Below are positions 15,642 to 24,967 of a DNA stretch of 38,604 bases, one piece after another. The stretch's first letter is position 1. Every line of letters starts with the position of its first letter. Made by a program: the position numbers and the translations under genes. A model generated the notes under the pieces. It did not search any database and was not told where the DNA came from. It worked only from the letters and a program-made list of their open reading frames with translations. Origin of the DNA: an uncultured SAR86 cluster bacterium. Its GTDB lineage: Bacteria > Pseudomonadota > Gammaproteobacteria > Magnimaribacterales > D2472. The DNA lies in assembly GCA_905478015.1 (NCBI GenBank), contig CAJQGY010000051.1:1-38604 (forward strand). The letters are read 5' to 3'.

Positions 15642-15980
15642 ATGCCAAAAATTAAAATATTACCTCATCATGAAATATGCCCAAACGGTATTACTATTGA
15701 GAGCCGCCCAGGTGAAACAGTATGCGAAGCAGCCTTGAGAAATAATATTAAGATTGAGCACGCCTGCGAAATGTCATGTGCCTGTACGACGTGTCATATA
15801 GTAGTTAGAAAGGGATTTAATTCATTAGATGATGCAAATGATACGGAAGAAGATCTTCTAGACAAAGCTTGGGGGCTAGAACAAACATCTAGATTGAGTT
15901 GTCAAGCTATAGCAATCAATGATGATCTAGAGGTAGAGTTGCCAAGATACAATATCAATCAGGTATCAGAGGATCATTAA
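15642..15980 (+). CDS. fdx: ISC-type [2Fe-2S] ferredoxin Fdx
   Basis: A 112-residue adrenodoxin-like ferredoxin that supplies electrons for cluster assembly on IscU. Ligands are C42, C48, C51 (in ACEMSCACTTCHIVV) and C87 (LSCQA), with the extra C46 also found in E. coli Fdx. The start is ATG 15642 (MPKIKIL), one base after the iscA stop; an in-frame upstream ATG within iscA would add an unlikely hydrophobic extension. It is adjacent to iscA because hscBA are missing. Confidence 0.96.
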   Translation: MPKIKILPHHEICPNGITIESRPGETVCEAALRNNIKIEHACEMSCACTTCHIVVRKGFNSLDDANDTEEDLLDKAWGLEQTSRLSCQAIAINDDLEVELPRYNINQVSEDH

Positions 15981-15981
15981 A

Positions 15982-16185
15982 ATGCATGAATTAGAATGGT
16001 CAGAAGTGTATGAGATCTCAATTTTACTAGCAGACAAGTATCCTGAGATAGACCCTCAATGGATATCATTTCCTGATTTACATAGCAAAATATGTAGTCT
16101 TGATAATTTTGTTGGCGATCCAAAAAAATCTAATGAAAAAATATTAGAAGCAATTCAGATGTTATGGATAGAAGAATTTGAATAA
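15982..16185 (+). CDS. iscX: Fe-S assembly protein IscX
   Basis: A 67-residue acidic protein of the IscX (YfhJ) family. It binds IscS and iron and tunes cluster formation. The family start (LEWSEVYEISILLADKYPEIDPQWISFPDLHSKICSL) and the end EKILEAIQMLWIEEFE match well. It closes the isc operon one base after fdx. Confidence 0.94.
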   Translation: MHELEWSEVYEISILLADKYPEIDPQWISFPDLHSKICSLDNFVGDPKKSNEKILEAIQMLWIEEFE

Positions 16186-16191
16186 CTCTCA

Positions 16192-16197
16192 TATAAT
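16192..16197 (+). promoter_or_regulatory. Possible -10 element upstream of ndk
   Basis: A perfect TATAAT in the 42-base iscX-ndk spacer would place transcription start near 16204, ahead of a good Shine-Dalgarno (TAAGGA, 16216-16221). No acceptable -35 is seen at the expected spacing, so this is only a candidate for a separate ndk promoter. Confidence 0.3.
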
Positions 16198-16227
16198 ACC
16201 CAAAATTTTTTAACTTAAGGATACAAA

Positions 16228-16653
16228 ATGTCAAAAGAAAGAACACTATCAATTATAAAACCTGATGCAGTTTCAAAAAATGTAATTGGAAAAATAATAT
16301 CAAGATTTGAAGATAACAATCTTAAAATAGTAGCTGCCAAATTAATACAGCTTGACGATTCACTAGCATCTGGTTTCTATGCTGAGCATGAGGGAAGACC
16401 TTTTTTTGAAGATCTTAAAAAATTTATGACCTCAGGGCCTGTTTTTGTTCAAGTTTTAGAGGGCGAAAATGCAGTTCTTAAAAATAGAGAATTAATGGGA
16501 AGTACTAATCCCAAAGAAGCAGCAACTGGAACAATAAGGGCTGACTTTGCTAATAGTATTGATGCTAATGCTGTACATGGCTCAGATTCACCAGAAAGCG
16601 CAGCAAGGGAGATAGACTATTTTTTCAATAAAGAAGAAATAATGTCAATTTAA
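16228..16653 (+). CDS. ndk: Nucleoside diphosphate kinase
   Basis: A 141-residue enzyme that balances NTP and dNTP pools by phosphate transfer through a phosphohistidine. [11 protein letters not shown] (residues 5-15), [16 protein letters not shown] and the active-site [16 protein letters not shown] with H117 are visible. The length is standard. ndk-rlmN-rodZ-ispG-hisS is a conserved gammaproteobacterial series. Confidence 0.98.
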   Translation: MSKERTLSIIKPDAVSKNVIGKIISRFEDNNLKIVAAKLIQLDDSLASGFYAEHEGRPFFEDLKKFMTSGPVFVQVLEGENAVLKNRELMGSTNPKEAATGTIRADFANSIDANAVHGSDSPESAAREIDYFFNKEEIMSI

Positions 16654-16656
16654 ATT

Positions 16657-17736
16657 TTGATCAAAAAAAAGAATCTTCTTGGTTGCTCTCTAGAATCTCT
16701 AGAAGATTTTTTTAGATCTCTTGAAGAGCCTTCTTTTCGTGCTAAACAGTTATTAAAATGGATACATCAAAAAGGCATTATTGATTTTGATAAAATGACT
16801 GATTTTAATAAGCTCCTTAGAGCTAAATTAAAAGAAGTTGCCTATATCAAACCTCCACTAATTGAAGAATCATATTTATCACCAGAAGGAACTAAGAAAT
16901 ATTTAATCAAGCTTGACTCTGGAACGATGATTGAGATGGTGAGAATACCAGAAAAAAAGAGAGCCACTCTATGCATTTCTTCCCAAGCTGGTTGTGCTTT
17001 GCAATGTACTTTCTGTGCTACAGGAGCACAAGGATTTGAAAAAAATCTCACTTCTGATGAAATTATTGGCCAATTATGGTTAGCAAATTTTGGAGATGAT
17101 GAAAAAACACCCATTACTAATGTTGTATTTATGGGTATGGGAGAACCTCTTCTGAATTTTAATCCAGTTATTGAATCTGCAAAGATTATGAAGGATCAAA
17201 TGGGTTATGGACTATCAAGAAAAAGAATAACAATTAGCACATCTGGAATAGTCCCTCAGATTGATAATATTCCAAATAATGTAGATGTATCCTTGGCAAT
17301 ATCTTTACATGCCCCTAACAATAAGTTGAGAGATGAGATAGTCCCTATCAATAAAAAATACCCAATAGAAAAATTGATTAAATCCTGTAAGGATTATATT
17401 TCTTTTTATGATGGTAAACGCAACATTACAATAGAGTATATTCTTATAGATGGCATAAATGACTCCAAAGACTTAGCTTATGACTTGTGCAAACTACTTT
17501 CAGGCTTGTCCTGTAAAATTAACCTAATTCCATTTAACCCTTTCGATGGTTCAAATTATAAAAGATCTAGTATGACTAACATACAAAGTTTTAAAGAAGT
17601 CCTTGTAAAAAAAGGTTTTATTACAACTTTAAGGGTGACAAGAGGCGATGCGATTGATGGAGCTTGTGGGCAATTAGTAGGAAAATTAAAAAAATCAATT
17701 AAAGGCAAAAACCTCATTGATGCCAGAGAAATCTAA
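16657..17736 (+). CDS. rlmN: Dual-specificity 23S rRNA/tRNA adenine-C2 methyltransferase RlmN
   Basis: A 359-residue radical SAM enzyme methylating A2503 of 23S rRNA and A37 of some tRNAs. The [4Fe-4S]-SAM cysteines are C113, C117 and C120 (GCALQCTFCATGAQGF); C337 in DAIDGACGQL is the conserved C-terminal cysteine resolved in the mechanism. MGMGEPLLN and ITISTSGIVP are also diagnostic. No ATG is available at the expected N-terminus; TTG 16657 (MIKKKNLLGCSLESL), three bases after ndk, is the best start. It shares one base with rodZ (TAATG). Confidence 0.95.
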   Translation: MIKKKNLLGCSLESLEDFFRSLEEPSFRAKQLLKWIHQKGIIDFDKMTDFNKLLRAKLKEVAYIKPPLIEESYLSPEGTKKYLIKLDSGTMIEMVRIPEKKRATLCISSQAGCALQCTFCATGAQGFEKNLTSDEIIGQLWLANFGDDEKTPITNVVFMGMGEPLLNFNPVIESAKIMKDQMGYGLSRKRITISTSGIVPQIDNIPNNVDVSLAISLHAPNNKLRDEIVPINKKYPIEKLIKSCKDYISFYDGKRNITIEYILIDGINDSKDLAYDLCKLLSGLSCKINLIPFNPFDGSNYKRSSMTNIQSFKEVLVKKGFITTLRVTRGDAIDGACGQLVGKLKKSIKGKNLIDAREI

Positions 17737-18587
17737 TGAGTGAAGATCTAAAATCTGCTAACTCAGCAAAGACCGGACTTATTTTTAAATCTGCTAGAGA
17801 GGAGCTTGGCCTGTCTATAACAGAAGTATCAAATAAGCATATGATTAATATTAAGTATTTAAGAGGTATTGAAAGTGGAAGCTATTCTAATTTTCCAAGC
17901 GAGGGTTTTGCAAGAGCTTATTTTCGTAAATACTCAAATATTTTAAATATACAACCAGAATTTCCTTCCATCTACATTATCAAAAATAGAAAAGATGAGA
18001 TAATAAAAAAATCATTTAAGTCAATAAATAATTCTTTTGTAAAAATTCTTATAGGGCTTGTGGGCTTACTATCAATTGTTCTAATAATTTTTATTATTAG
18101 ACTATCATTAGCAGTAAATAAAGATATTGAATTACCAGTATCTAATCTGACAGTCAGTCAAGAAAACACTAACTACCCTAAAGATCAAACAAACAATTCA
18201 TTTGAACAGACAAATACTCAAAGCCTAGTCGATATACCATCAATAATTCCCAGTGAGATTGAAACAAAATTTACTATCCCAGAATTAACTGCGCCAACCA
18301 AAGAACCGGCTATAAACGTAATATCTAATAATAATAATGAAATAAATAATGATCTGCTTCTATATTTTAATAATGAGTGCTGGATTGAAATACAAGTAAA
18401 CGGGAATATTGTTGAGTCAGAGTTATATCTGAATGGAGATTCACTCTCACTATCACTGCCTAAACCATTTAGTATAAAAGTTGGAAATGTTTATGCTGTA
18501 AAGGGAACTTATCAAGGCCTTGATATTGATTTTATTACCGGTGCTGATAGGCTTAATGTAAACACTGTATCTTATTCAAATGACTGA
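17736..18587 (+). CDS. rodZ: Cytoskeleton protein RodZ
   Basis: A 283-residue bitopic membrane protein linking MreB to the cell-wall machinery in rod-shaped cells. The N-terminal helix-turn-helix domain (about residues 10-75: [34 protein letters not shown]) binds MreB in known RodZ proteins. One membrane span follows (about 103-127, [23 protein letters not shown]), then an Asn/Thr-rich periplasmic linker, and a C-terminal DUF4115-type beta domain ([24 protein letters not shown]). It overlaps ispG by eight bases. The cell may therefore be rod-shaped, though mreB is not in this window. Confidence 0.9.
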   Translation: MSEDLKSANSAKTGLIFKSAREELGLSITEVSNKHMINIKYLRGIESGSYSNFPSEGFARAYFRKYSNILNIQPEFPSIYIIKNRKDEIIKKSFKSINNSFVKILIGLVGLLSIVLIIFIIRLSLAVNKDIELPVSNLTVSQENTNYPKDQTNNSFEQTNTQSLVDIPSIIPSEIETKFTIPELTAPTKEPAINVISNNNNEINNDLLLYFNNECWIEIQVNGNIVESELYLNGDSLSLSLPKPFSIKVGNVYAVKGTYQGLDIDFITGADRLNVNTVSYSND

Positions 18588-19674
18588 CTGGATTAAAAGA
18601 AAAAAAACGAACGAAATCAACGTTGGTTCTGTAAAAGTTGGCGGAGATAATCCAATATCTATTCAATCGATGACAAACACCGATACATGTAATGTTGAGG
18701 CAACTATTGGGCAAATTAATGACCTTAAATTAGCTGGAGCAGATATTGTTCGTGTATCAGTACCTACATTTGATGCAGCGGATGCTTTTAAAAAAATTAA
18801 GAAACAAGTAGAAATACCGCTTGTTGCTGACATACATTTTGATTATAAAATTGCCCTAGAAGTAGCCAGTACTGCAGATTGTCTTAGAATAAATCCGGGC
18901 AATATAGGTAAAGAGCAGCGAATAAGAGAAGTTATAAATGCCGCTAAAGACAATAATGTTCCAATTAGAGTTGGTGTTAACGCGGGCTCTCTAGAAAAGG
19001 ATCTCCAGGTTAAATATGGTGAGCCAAATTCAAGTGCTTTAGTAGAGTCAGCAATGAGACATGTTGAGATATTAGATAGATTTAATTTTACAAATTACAA
19101 AATGAGCTTAAAGGCTTCTAATATTGAAATGACAGTTGATGCATATAGAGAAATTTCTACGAAAATAGAACAGCCACTTCATCTTGGCATTACTGAAGCA
19201 GGGTCATTTAGATCTGGAACAGTTAAATCCTCCATTGGCGTGGGAATGCTGTTGTCTGAAGGTATTGGAGACACGATAAGAATATCATTGGCTTCAGATC
19301 CTGTTGATGAAATTAAAATTGGTTGGGATATATTAAAGAGTTTAAATATAAGAAGTAGGGGCGTTAAAATTGTTGCATGCCCAAGTTGTTCTAGACAAAA
19401 CTTTAATGTTATTGAGGTTGTTAATGAGCTTGAATCTCGCTTTGAAGATATTACAGATGATATTGAGGTAGCTGTTATAGGGTGTTATGTTAATGGTCCT
19501 GGAGAAAGTAAGGCAGCAGATATAGGCTTAACAGGTGCCAGTCCTAAAAATCTTATGTATGTTGACGGGCACCCGCATAAAAAAATTAGTAGCGAGAATT
19601 TAGTGGATGAATTAGAGTCAAAAGTAAGAGAAAAAATAGCTAAATCAAATATTGAGATCATTGCGAGGAGTTAA
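18580..19674 (+). CDS. ispG: (E)-4-hydroxy-3-methylbut-2-enyl-diphosphate synthase IspG
   Basis: A 364-residue [4Fe-4S] enzyme of the MEP isoprenoid pathway that reduces and opens the cyclic MEcPP. The cluster ligands are C267 and C270 ([11 protein letters not shown]), C302 ([10 protein letters not shown]) and E309. The TIM-barrel part includes [20 protein letters not shown] and LHLGITEAG. It has the short bacterial architecture. It depends on the Fe-S machinery encoded 3 kb upstream. Confidence 0.97.
   Translation: MTDWIKRKKTNEINVGSVKVGGDNPISIQSMTNTDTCNVEATIGQINDLKLAGADIVRVSVPTFDAADAFKKIKKQVEIPLVADIHFDYKIALEVASTADCLRINPGNIGKEQRIREVINAAKDNNVPIRVGVNAGSLEKDLQVKYGEPNSSALVESAMRHVEILDRFNFTNYKMSLKASNIEMTVDAYREISTKIEQPLHLGITEAGSFRSGTVKSSIGVGMLLSEGIGDTIRISLASDPVDEIKIGWDILKSLNIRSRGVKIVACPSCSRQNFNVIEVVNELESRFEDITDDIEVAVIGCYVNGPGESKAADIGLTGASPKNLMYVDGHPHKKISSENLVDELESKVREKIAKSNIEIIARS
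19665..19670 (+). promoter_or_regulatory. Ribosome binding site selecting the GTG start of hisS
   Basis: GAGGAG lies at the end of ispG, five bases before GTG 19676. It supports that GTG over the in-frame ATG at 19652 within ispG. Confidence 0.6.
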
Positions 19675-19675
19675 T

Positions 19676-20938
19676 GTGAAAAAGATTCAATCCTTAACGG
19701 GGATGTTAGATTTATTTAAAGATTCTGATCAACATCATTCAGCAGAGAAAATCTTTAGAGTTGAAGAAATACTAAAATCAACGTTTACTTCATTTAATTT
19801 CTCAGAGATACGAACCCCAGCTCTAGAAGAGACAGATTTGTTTAAAAGATCGGCTGGAGATTCTTCAGATATAGTCAATAAAGAAATATATACTTTTCTA
19901 GATAGAAATAAAAAAAGTATAAGCCTTAGGCCCGAAGGTACTGCTGGCGTTATCAGGTCGATCATAGAAAAGAAGCAAGACTCATTAACTAATAAATTTT
20001 GGTATATAGGATCTATGTGGAGGTATGAAAGGCCGCAAAGAGGAAGGTTTAGGCAGTTTAACCAAGCAGGCGTTGAAATTCTTGGTTATGAAGAAGGTGT
20101 TTCTGAGTATGAATTAATATCGTTGGTTTGTAATATTATTCAAGATCTCAATCTTCAAGATACTACAATTAAAATTAATCACTTAGGTGATCCAAATACA
20201 AAAAAGAACTACTGTAACGATTTGGTATCTTATCTGACCCCGTTTTTAAATGAATTGGCAGAAATAGAGCAAGAAAGACTTCAAAAAAACCCATTAAAAA
20301 TTTTAGATTCTAAAAGTGAGAGAACTCAAGAAATATTAAAAAGTGGACCTATATTAAAAGACTATTTACCAAATAATAATATTGAACTTTTGAAAGATAT
20401 TAAAAAAACATTTTCTAGTTTTTGCAATATTGAAATAGACCACACTTTGGTCAGAGGTCTTGATTATTATTCAGGATTTGTTTTTGAAGCATCATCAGCC
20501 AATTTGGGTGCACAAGATTCATTCTTAGGCGGAGGCCGATATGATATTTTATCTGAAAAATTAGGAGGTAAATATTTGCCTGCTATAGGCTTAGCAATTG
20601 GCATTGAGAGACTTGCTGATATAGCAAATTTGAGTTTTAAAAAAGAGAAGGTTATATCTTTCATAACTATAACTAGCAATTTGGAACCAAAAGCATTTAA
20701 AATAGCACACCAGCTTAGAATGCTTAATAAAAGTGTCACTTTAGACGTTAATTTATCTAGTGGCAGTCTTAAATCTAAATTAAGAAGAGCTAATAAAATA
20801 GGTGCTAGTCATGCAATTATTATTGGTGACAGTGAGTTGGAGAATGATAGTATTTTAATTAAATATTTAGATGATGAACTAAAAAGCCAAGACACGGTCT
20901 CATATGATGAGATTTCATCTTTTTATAAGTCACTTTAA
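19676..20938 (+). CDS. hisS: Histidyl-tRNA synthetase
   Basis: A 420-residue class II synthetase. The N-terminus MKKIQSLTGMLDLF fits the usual IRGMNDxLP region. Motif 2 is FWYIGSMWRYERPQRGRFRQFNQAGVEILG, the histidine-A segment is LVRGLDYYSGFVFE (about residues 255-268), and motif 3 is AIGLAIGIERL. The C-terminal anticodon-binding domain runs from about residue 325. I use GTG 19676, one base past the ispG stop with a strong Shine-Dalgarno. The MLDL segment differs from the more common MNDI or MRDI, which is minor. Confidence 0.96.
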   Translation: MKKIQSLTGMLDLFKDSDQHHSAEKIFRVEEILKSTFTSFNFSEIRTPALEETDLFKRSAGDSSDIVNKEIYTFLDRNKKSISLRPEGTAGVIRSIIEKKQDSLTNKFWYIGSMWRYERPQRGRFRQFNQAGVEILGYEEGVSEYELISLVCNIIQDLNLQDTTIKINHLGDPNTKKNYCNDLVSYLTPFLNELAEIEQERLQKNPLKILDSKSERTQEILKSGPILKDYLPNNNIELLKDIKKTFSSFCNIEIDHTLVRGLDYYSGFVFEASSANLGAQDSFLGGGRYDILSEKLGGKYLPAIGLAIGIERLADIANLSFKKEKVISFITITSNLEPKAFKIAHQLRMLNKSVTLDVNLSSGSLKSKLRRANKIGASHAIIIGDSELENDSILIKYLDDELKSQDTVSYDEISSFYKSL

Positions 20939-20952
20939 AATAGGAAAAAACA

Positions 20953-21594
20953 ATGAACCGAATTTTTGATAATGATGCCGGTGCATCTTCAGCCCAAAAT
21001 TTTTTTGAAAAAAATAAGAAATTAATATTAATCATTATTTCTGTAGCTTTAGTAGCCTCAGCTATTTTGGTTAGCAGCACATACGCAGATAGACTGTCTG
21101 ATGAAAAAGCTGCGAGCATATACAACAAGTGGTTAATTTCCTCAGAATCCAACAAAGATGATGTTGAAAGTCTGTACTTAGAACTAGTTAATAATCATGC
21201 GAACACTGGCTACTCAATGATGGCTATGCTCAATAAAGGGGCTGAAAATGCAGAAAAAGGTAATTATGATCAAAGCATAAATATTTTCTTAAATCTTAAA
21301 AACTTAACAGATGGCTTCAATGGTAATAAGTTTTTTAACAAGATTGCGCGAGTTAGTATAGCAAGAATATACATGCATTTAGAAGAGCATGATAAGGCAT
21401 TATCTGAATTATCTAACTATTCCGAAGAATCAACAAATGCTTACATTCATGAATTACTTGGCGATATTTTTGCTGCAAAACAGGATAATATTAGGAGCCT
21501 TGAGCAATATGAATTTGCTAAAGAGAAGTATAGCGACCAACAAGCCAAATCAATTATATCAATCAAAATAGCAAATATTAGTTTAGAGCAATAA
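20953..21594 (+). CDS. yfgM: Ancillary SecYEG translocon subunit YfgM
   Basis: A 213-residue inner-membrane protein with a short cytoplasmic N-terminus, one span (about residues 23-45, KKLILIIISVALVASAILVSSTY) and a periplasmic TPR-like domain (repeats around GNYDQSINIFLNLKNL and EEHDKALSELSNY). YfgM works with PpiD at the Sec translocon to hand secreted proteins to periplasmic chaperones. Placement between hisS and bamB is as in E. coli. Sequence similarity alone would be modest; context makes it reliable. Confidence 0.88.
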   Translation: MNRIFDNDAGASSAQNFFEKNKKLILIIISVALVASAILVSSTYADRLSDEKAASIYNKWLISSESNKDDVESLYLELVNNHANTGYSMMAMLNKGAENAEKGNYDQSINIFLNLKNLTDGFNGNKFFNKIARVSIARIYMHLEEHDKALSELSNYSEESTNAYIHELLGDIFAAKQDNIRSLEQYEFAKEKYSDQQAKSIISIKIANISLEQ

Positions 21595-22743
21595 ATGAAA
21601 TTAAAATATTGCTACCCACTTTTCTTCTTTTTTTTAACATCTTGTTCTTCCATTTCTTCTATGAAATTTTGGGAAAATGCTGAGGTTGATATTGATGAAC
21701 CAATGCCCTTAGTTGCTGTTAATAATAGTGAAAATATTTCTGAGAATTGGAAAATTAAATTTTCTGGCACCAATGATTTAGGAAATTTTATACCAAGCTT
21801 TTCTGCAGATAAGTTATTTTTTTCTGATGAGACTGGCAGCATAAATTCTTATGAAGCTAGCTCCGGCAATCTTTTGTGGACAATACAAGAATCTGAGCTC
21901 TCTTCTGGAACTGCTTCAGGCTTTGGGGTGGTTGTTGTTTCAGATAAATTAGGAAATGTTATATCTTATGATCAAAATGATGGTTCAAAATTATGGTCTA
22001 AAAATGTAAAAGCAGGTGTTCTATCTCAAGCTGCAATTGATGCATCTGTTGTAATTGTAAAAACAAGTGCCGGTGAGTTAATAGCTCTTGATAAAAATAG
22101 TGGAGAAATAGTTTGGTCTTACAGATCACAACTACCACTATTAACTGTTCGTGGAAGTAGTAGCCCTGTAATAGACGATGATAAGGTTATTGCAACATTT
22201 GATAACGGTAGATTGGTCGTTTTTCAGCTTGCCACTGGTTTTCCTTTATGGGACGGTGCTATTTCTTATGTATCTGGAACATCAGAACTAGATAATCTAG
22301 TTGATGCAGATTCAAATCCTGTTATTGCAGGCTCACTTATATATGCCGTAAATTATCAAGGCAATCTTAATATTTTTGATCAATCTCAAAAAAGATCAAT
22401 ATGGAAATCAGAGGCATCTTCTTTCTATTCACCTGTAATTACTAAAGGGCTGATAATAGTTGTAGAGAATAATTCAAAAATTATTACATACTCTAATAAG
22501 ACTTTAGAGGAATCATGGAGTTCTGATGAATATCTTAATCGGTCTTTAAGTAATCCAATCTCTTTTAAAGGCAACCTTTTGGTGGGTGATAATGAGGGGT
22601 ATCTCCATATAATAAATCCAATAAATGGAAAAACAGTTGGAAGAAAGAAAATATCTAAGCAGCCTCTTAAATACTTGTCATCAAGAGGCAATGCAATTTA
22701 TGTTGTTGATGATAGTTTTAGTCTATTTTCATTATCATTATAA
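21595..22743 (+). CDS. bamB: Outer-membrane assembly lipoprotein BamB
   Basis: A 382-residue eight-bladed beta-propeller lipoprotein of the BAM complex. The signal peptide ends with the lipobox LTSC (C17). PQQ-type repeats are seen throughout: YEASSGNLLWT, YDQNDGSKLWSKNVKAG, ALDKNSGEIVWSYRSQLP, FQLATGFPLWDGAIS, and IINPINGKTVGRKKI. The start follows the yfgM stop directly. With bamC at 11495 this window encodes two BAM lipoproteins; bamA and bamD are not here. Confidence 0.95.
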   Translation: MKLKYCYPLFFFFLTSCSSISSMKFWENAEVDIDEPMPLVAVNNSENISENWKIKFSGTNDLGNFIPSFSADKLFFSDETGSINSYEASSGNLLWTIQESELSSGTASGFGVVVVSDKLGNVISYDQNDGSKLWSKNVKAGVLSQAAIDASVVIVKTSAGELIALDKNSGEIVWSYRSQLPLLTVRGSSSPVIDDDKVIATFDNGRLVVFQLATGFPLWDGAISYVSGTSELDNLVDADSNPVIAGSLIYAVNYQGNLNIFDQSQKRSIWKSEASSFYSPVITKGLIIVVENNSKIITYSNKTLEESWSSDEYLNRSLSNPISFKGNLLVGDNEGYLHIINPINGKTVGRKKISKQPLKYLSSRGNAIYVVDDSFSLFSLSL

Positions 22744-22755
22744 AATGATTGAAAT

Positions 22756-24141
22756 ATGTTTACATCAATTGCAATAATCGGCAGGCCAAATGTTGGCAAA
22801 TCTACACTTTTTAATAAACTTACAAGAACAAGAAAGGCTATAGTATCTGACTATTCTGGTTTAACAAAAGATAGAAACTACGGTTATATTGAGTTTGGCG
22901 AAAACCGCTTCTTTGTTATTGATACTGGAGGAATTGCAAAAGATGAATCAATTCTCAAAGAAGATATTGCAGATCAGGCATGGATAGCTGCGGAGGAGTC
23001 TAACTTAATTATCTTTGTATTAGATGGATCCCAAGATTTAAACAATGAAGATCTTGATATTTTAGAAGGCTTAAGAAAGCTAAATAAAGAATTTATCACC
23101 GTTGTAAATAAATCAGATAAAAAGTCTGATAGTCAGCTAGTTCATGATTTATCAAAAAGAGGAATTAAAGAACTTATTGAGGTCAGCGCGGAGCATTCCT
23201 TAAATATTAAAGAGCTTAGAGCCTTGCTAAAAGGCAAGCTGCCTAAAGAAAAGCTAGAGTATCCTGAGGGAAAGAGAATAGCTGTTATAGGCAGACCTAA
23301 TGCAGGCAAATCAACTTTTATCAATAAGTTTATCAATGAAGATAGATTGATTGTTTCTGAGATTGCAGGAACAACCATTGACTCAATTAGTATTCCTTTT
23401 GAAATTGATGGAAATGATTATATTTTTATTGATACTGCTGGTATTCGCAAAGGCTATAAAACAAGCCACAAAGTAGAGTATTTTTCATACGTTAGAGCAA
23501 TGCATTCTGTTGAGGAGTCAGATGTTGTCTTATTTTTATGTGATGCTTCAGAGGGGATTGTAGATCAAGATTTAAAGATTATTAATATGGTATGTGAAAC
23601 AGGCAAACCAATTCTTATTGCTTTTAATAAAATTGATTTATTAAGCAGAAAAGATAAAGATGATATGTATAGCTCAAAGAGAGCTCAATCAAATTTTGTA
23701 GCTGATTTTATTAAGCTAGAAATTTCAGGAATTAAAGGAAGAGGCTTTAAGAGACTTTTTAGAAATCTTGATCAATTAATAACAAGATCAAAAAAATCTT
23801 ATACAACTTCAGAGTTGAATAAACTTTTGGCAGCATTTATTAATTCCAGCGCTCCTCCATCAGTAGGCGGAAGACAATTAAAATTAAGATATGTTCATTT
23901 TGCTGGCATCAATCCAACAACATTTGTGATTCACTCTAATAACGAAAGTAAGATTCCACAAAATTATAAACGTTATTTAGAAAATTCATTTAGAGAAACT
24001 CTTAAACTTAAAAGCATACAGTTAAGAATATTTTTTAGAAAATCTAAAAATCCTTTCGAGAATAAAGTGAATAAATTAACTGATAGGCAGATTAAAAAGA
24101 AACAAAGGTTGATGAAGCACGTCAAGAAAAATAAAAAGTAG
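22756..24141 (+). CDS. der: Ribosome assembly GTPase Der (EngA)
   Basis: A 461-residue protein with two tandem GTPase domains needed for 50S ribosome maturation. Domain 1: GRPNVGKST (P-loop), DTGGIA, NKSD. Domain 2, from about residue 175: GRPNAGKST, DTAGIRK, NKID. A KH-like domain follows (about 350-435), with GGRQLKLRYVHFAGINPTTFVIHSN, and then a lysine-rich tail. This closes the conserved hisS-yfgM-bamB-der block. Confidence 0.97.
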   Translation: MFTSIAIIGRPNVGKSTLFNKLTRTRKAIVSDYSGLTKDRNYGYIEFGENRFFVIDTGGIAKDESILKEDIADQAWIAAEESNLIIFVLDGSQDLNNEDLDILEGLRKLNKEFITVVNKSDKKSDSQLVHDLSKRGIKELIEVSAEHSLNIKELRALLKGKLPKEKLEYPEGKRIAVIGRPNAGKSTFINKFINEDRLIVSEIAGTTIDSISIPFEIDGNDYIFIDTAGIRKGYKTSHKVEYFSYVRAMHSVEESDVVLFLCDASEGIVDQDLKIINMVCETGKPILIAFNKIDLLSRKDKDDMYSSKRAQSNFVADFIKLEISGIKGRGFKRLFRNLDQLITRSKKSYTTSELNKLLAAFINSSAPPSVGGRQLKLRYVHFAGINPTTFVIHSNNESKIPQNYKRYLENSFRETLKLKSIQLRIFFRKSKNPFENKVNKLTDRQIKKKQRLMKHVKKNKK

Positions 24142-24147
24142 TTTTTT

Positions 24148-24170
24148 GAACTGTATAGTTCCATTTTTTA
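24148..24170 (+). terminator. Possible weak intrinsic terminator after der
   Basis: The inverted repeat GAACT-GTAT-AGTTC (24148-24161) is followed by CCA and a run of six T. The stem is only five base pairs with two G-C pairs, so it would be weak. It lies just after der and before the sdh operon, where a terminator is expected. Confidence 0.35.
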
Positions 24171-24183
24171 TTTTAATCTAGGG

Positions 24184-24189
24184 TATAAT
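24184..24189 (+). promoter_or_regulatory. Possible -10 element of the sdh-suc operon
   Basis: A TATAAT hexamer in the 96-base der-sdhC spacer would start transcription near 24196, about 42 bases before sdhC. The -35 region is T-rich and not a good match. No Shine-Dalgarno is evident before the sdhC ATG. Confidence 0.35.
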
Positions 24190-24237
24190 CACCCCGTAAA
24201 TAACAGCATAAAATCAACATTTGTTTACTTTTATAAT

Positions 24238-24618
24238 ATGAATAAAAGACCAGTTAATATAAACCTTTTAAAGATAAAGCTACCTCTAACTGCTTTACTG
24301 TCCATAACCCATAGAGTTAGTGGAATAATAATTTTTTTCCTTGTCTTGCCTGTTTCAGTTTATGCTTTAATGGAACTTTCTTACTCACAAAGTTCATACA
24401 ATTCAATTACCCAACTCTTTGATACCAATATTGTATTTAAGTCTTTCATCTTGATGCTCATTTTAGTTTTTAAATATCATATTTTTACTGGAGTTCGACA
24501 CATGCTTATGGATTTTCACTTAATTAGTGAAAGTCTTGCATCATCACAAAGGTCTTCAGTAATAACATTGATTCTATTTCTTATTGATGCCTTATTAACC
24601 GTATGGATGTTCATATGA
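24238..24618 (+). CDS. sdhC: Succinate dehydrogenase cytochrome b556 subunit SdhC
   Basis: A 126-residue inner-membrane subunit with three spans that, with SdhD, binds heme b and ubiquinone and anchors SdhAB. The N-terminal SITHRVSGIIIFF carries the quinone-site serine and arginine, and HIFTGVRHMLMDFHLI contains the heme-ligand histidine region. Its TGA overlaps the sdhD start (ATGA). It is first in the TCA operon. Confidence 0.94.
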   Translation: MNKRPVNINLLKIKLPLTALLSITHRVSGIIIFFLVLPVSVYALMELSYSQSSYNSITQLFDTNIVFKSFILMLILVFKYHIFTGVRHMLMDFHLISESLASSQRSSVITLILFLIDALLTVWMFI

Positions 24619-24965
24619 ATTTAGGAAGGTTATTTTGGTATGCACAAAGATATAGCGCTTTGTATTTCTTGGTATTTGTTATTTACTTAGAGTTTTTATA
24701 TCTATCAAATCAATTAAATTTTATTTTTTTTGAAAAGAATATTCTATTTAAAGTTTTAGCGACTTTATTTATTTTACTTGCAAATATTCATGGGTTTATT
24801 GGTTTATGGACAGTCGGCACTGATTATTTAACCAAAAGAACTTTGGGTTTTTTATCAGATGGTTTGGGGGGAGTTGCCAATACTATTAGAAAAACTTATG
24901 AATTCTTCTTTGTAGCGATAGGTTTTGCTCTAACAATCTCTTACTTTTATATTATCTGGTTCTAA
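24615..24965 (+). CDS. sdhD: Succinate dehydrogenase membrane anchor subunit SdhD
   Basis: A 116-residue membrane protein with three spans. The signature [16 protein letters not shown] near residues 58-73 contains the histidine region and the D-Y pair at the quinone site of E. coli SdhD. I use ATG 24615 because it overlaps the sdhC stop in the usual ATGA way and yields [19 protein letters not shown]; an in-frame ATG at 24603 would add four residues. Confidence 0.9.
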   Translation: MNLGRLFWYAQRYSALYFLVFVIYLEFLYLSNQLNFIFFEKNILFKVLATLFILLANIHGFIGLWTVGTDYLTKRTLGFLSDGLGGVANTIRKTYEFFFVAIGFALTISYFYIIWF

Positions 24966-24967
24966 AT

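Noticed and set aside
24232-24237. TATAAT hexamer directly before the sdhC ATG
   Set aside because: Transcription from it would begin inside sdhC, and AT-rich DNA yields such hexamers often; the one at 24184 is better placed.
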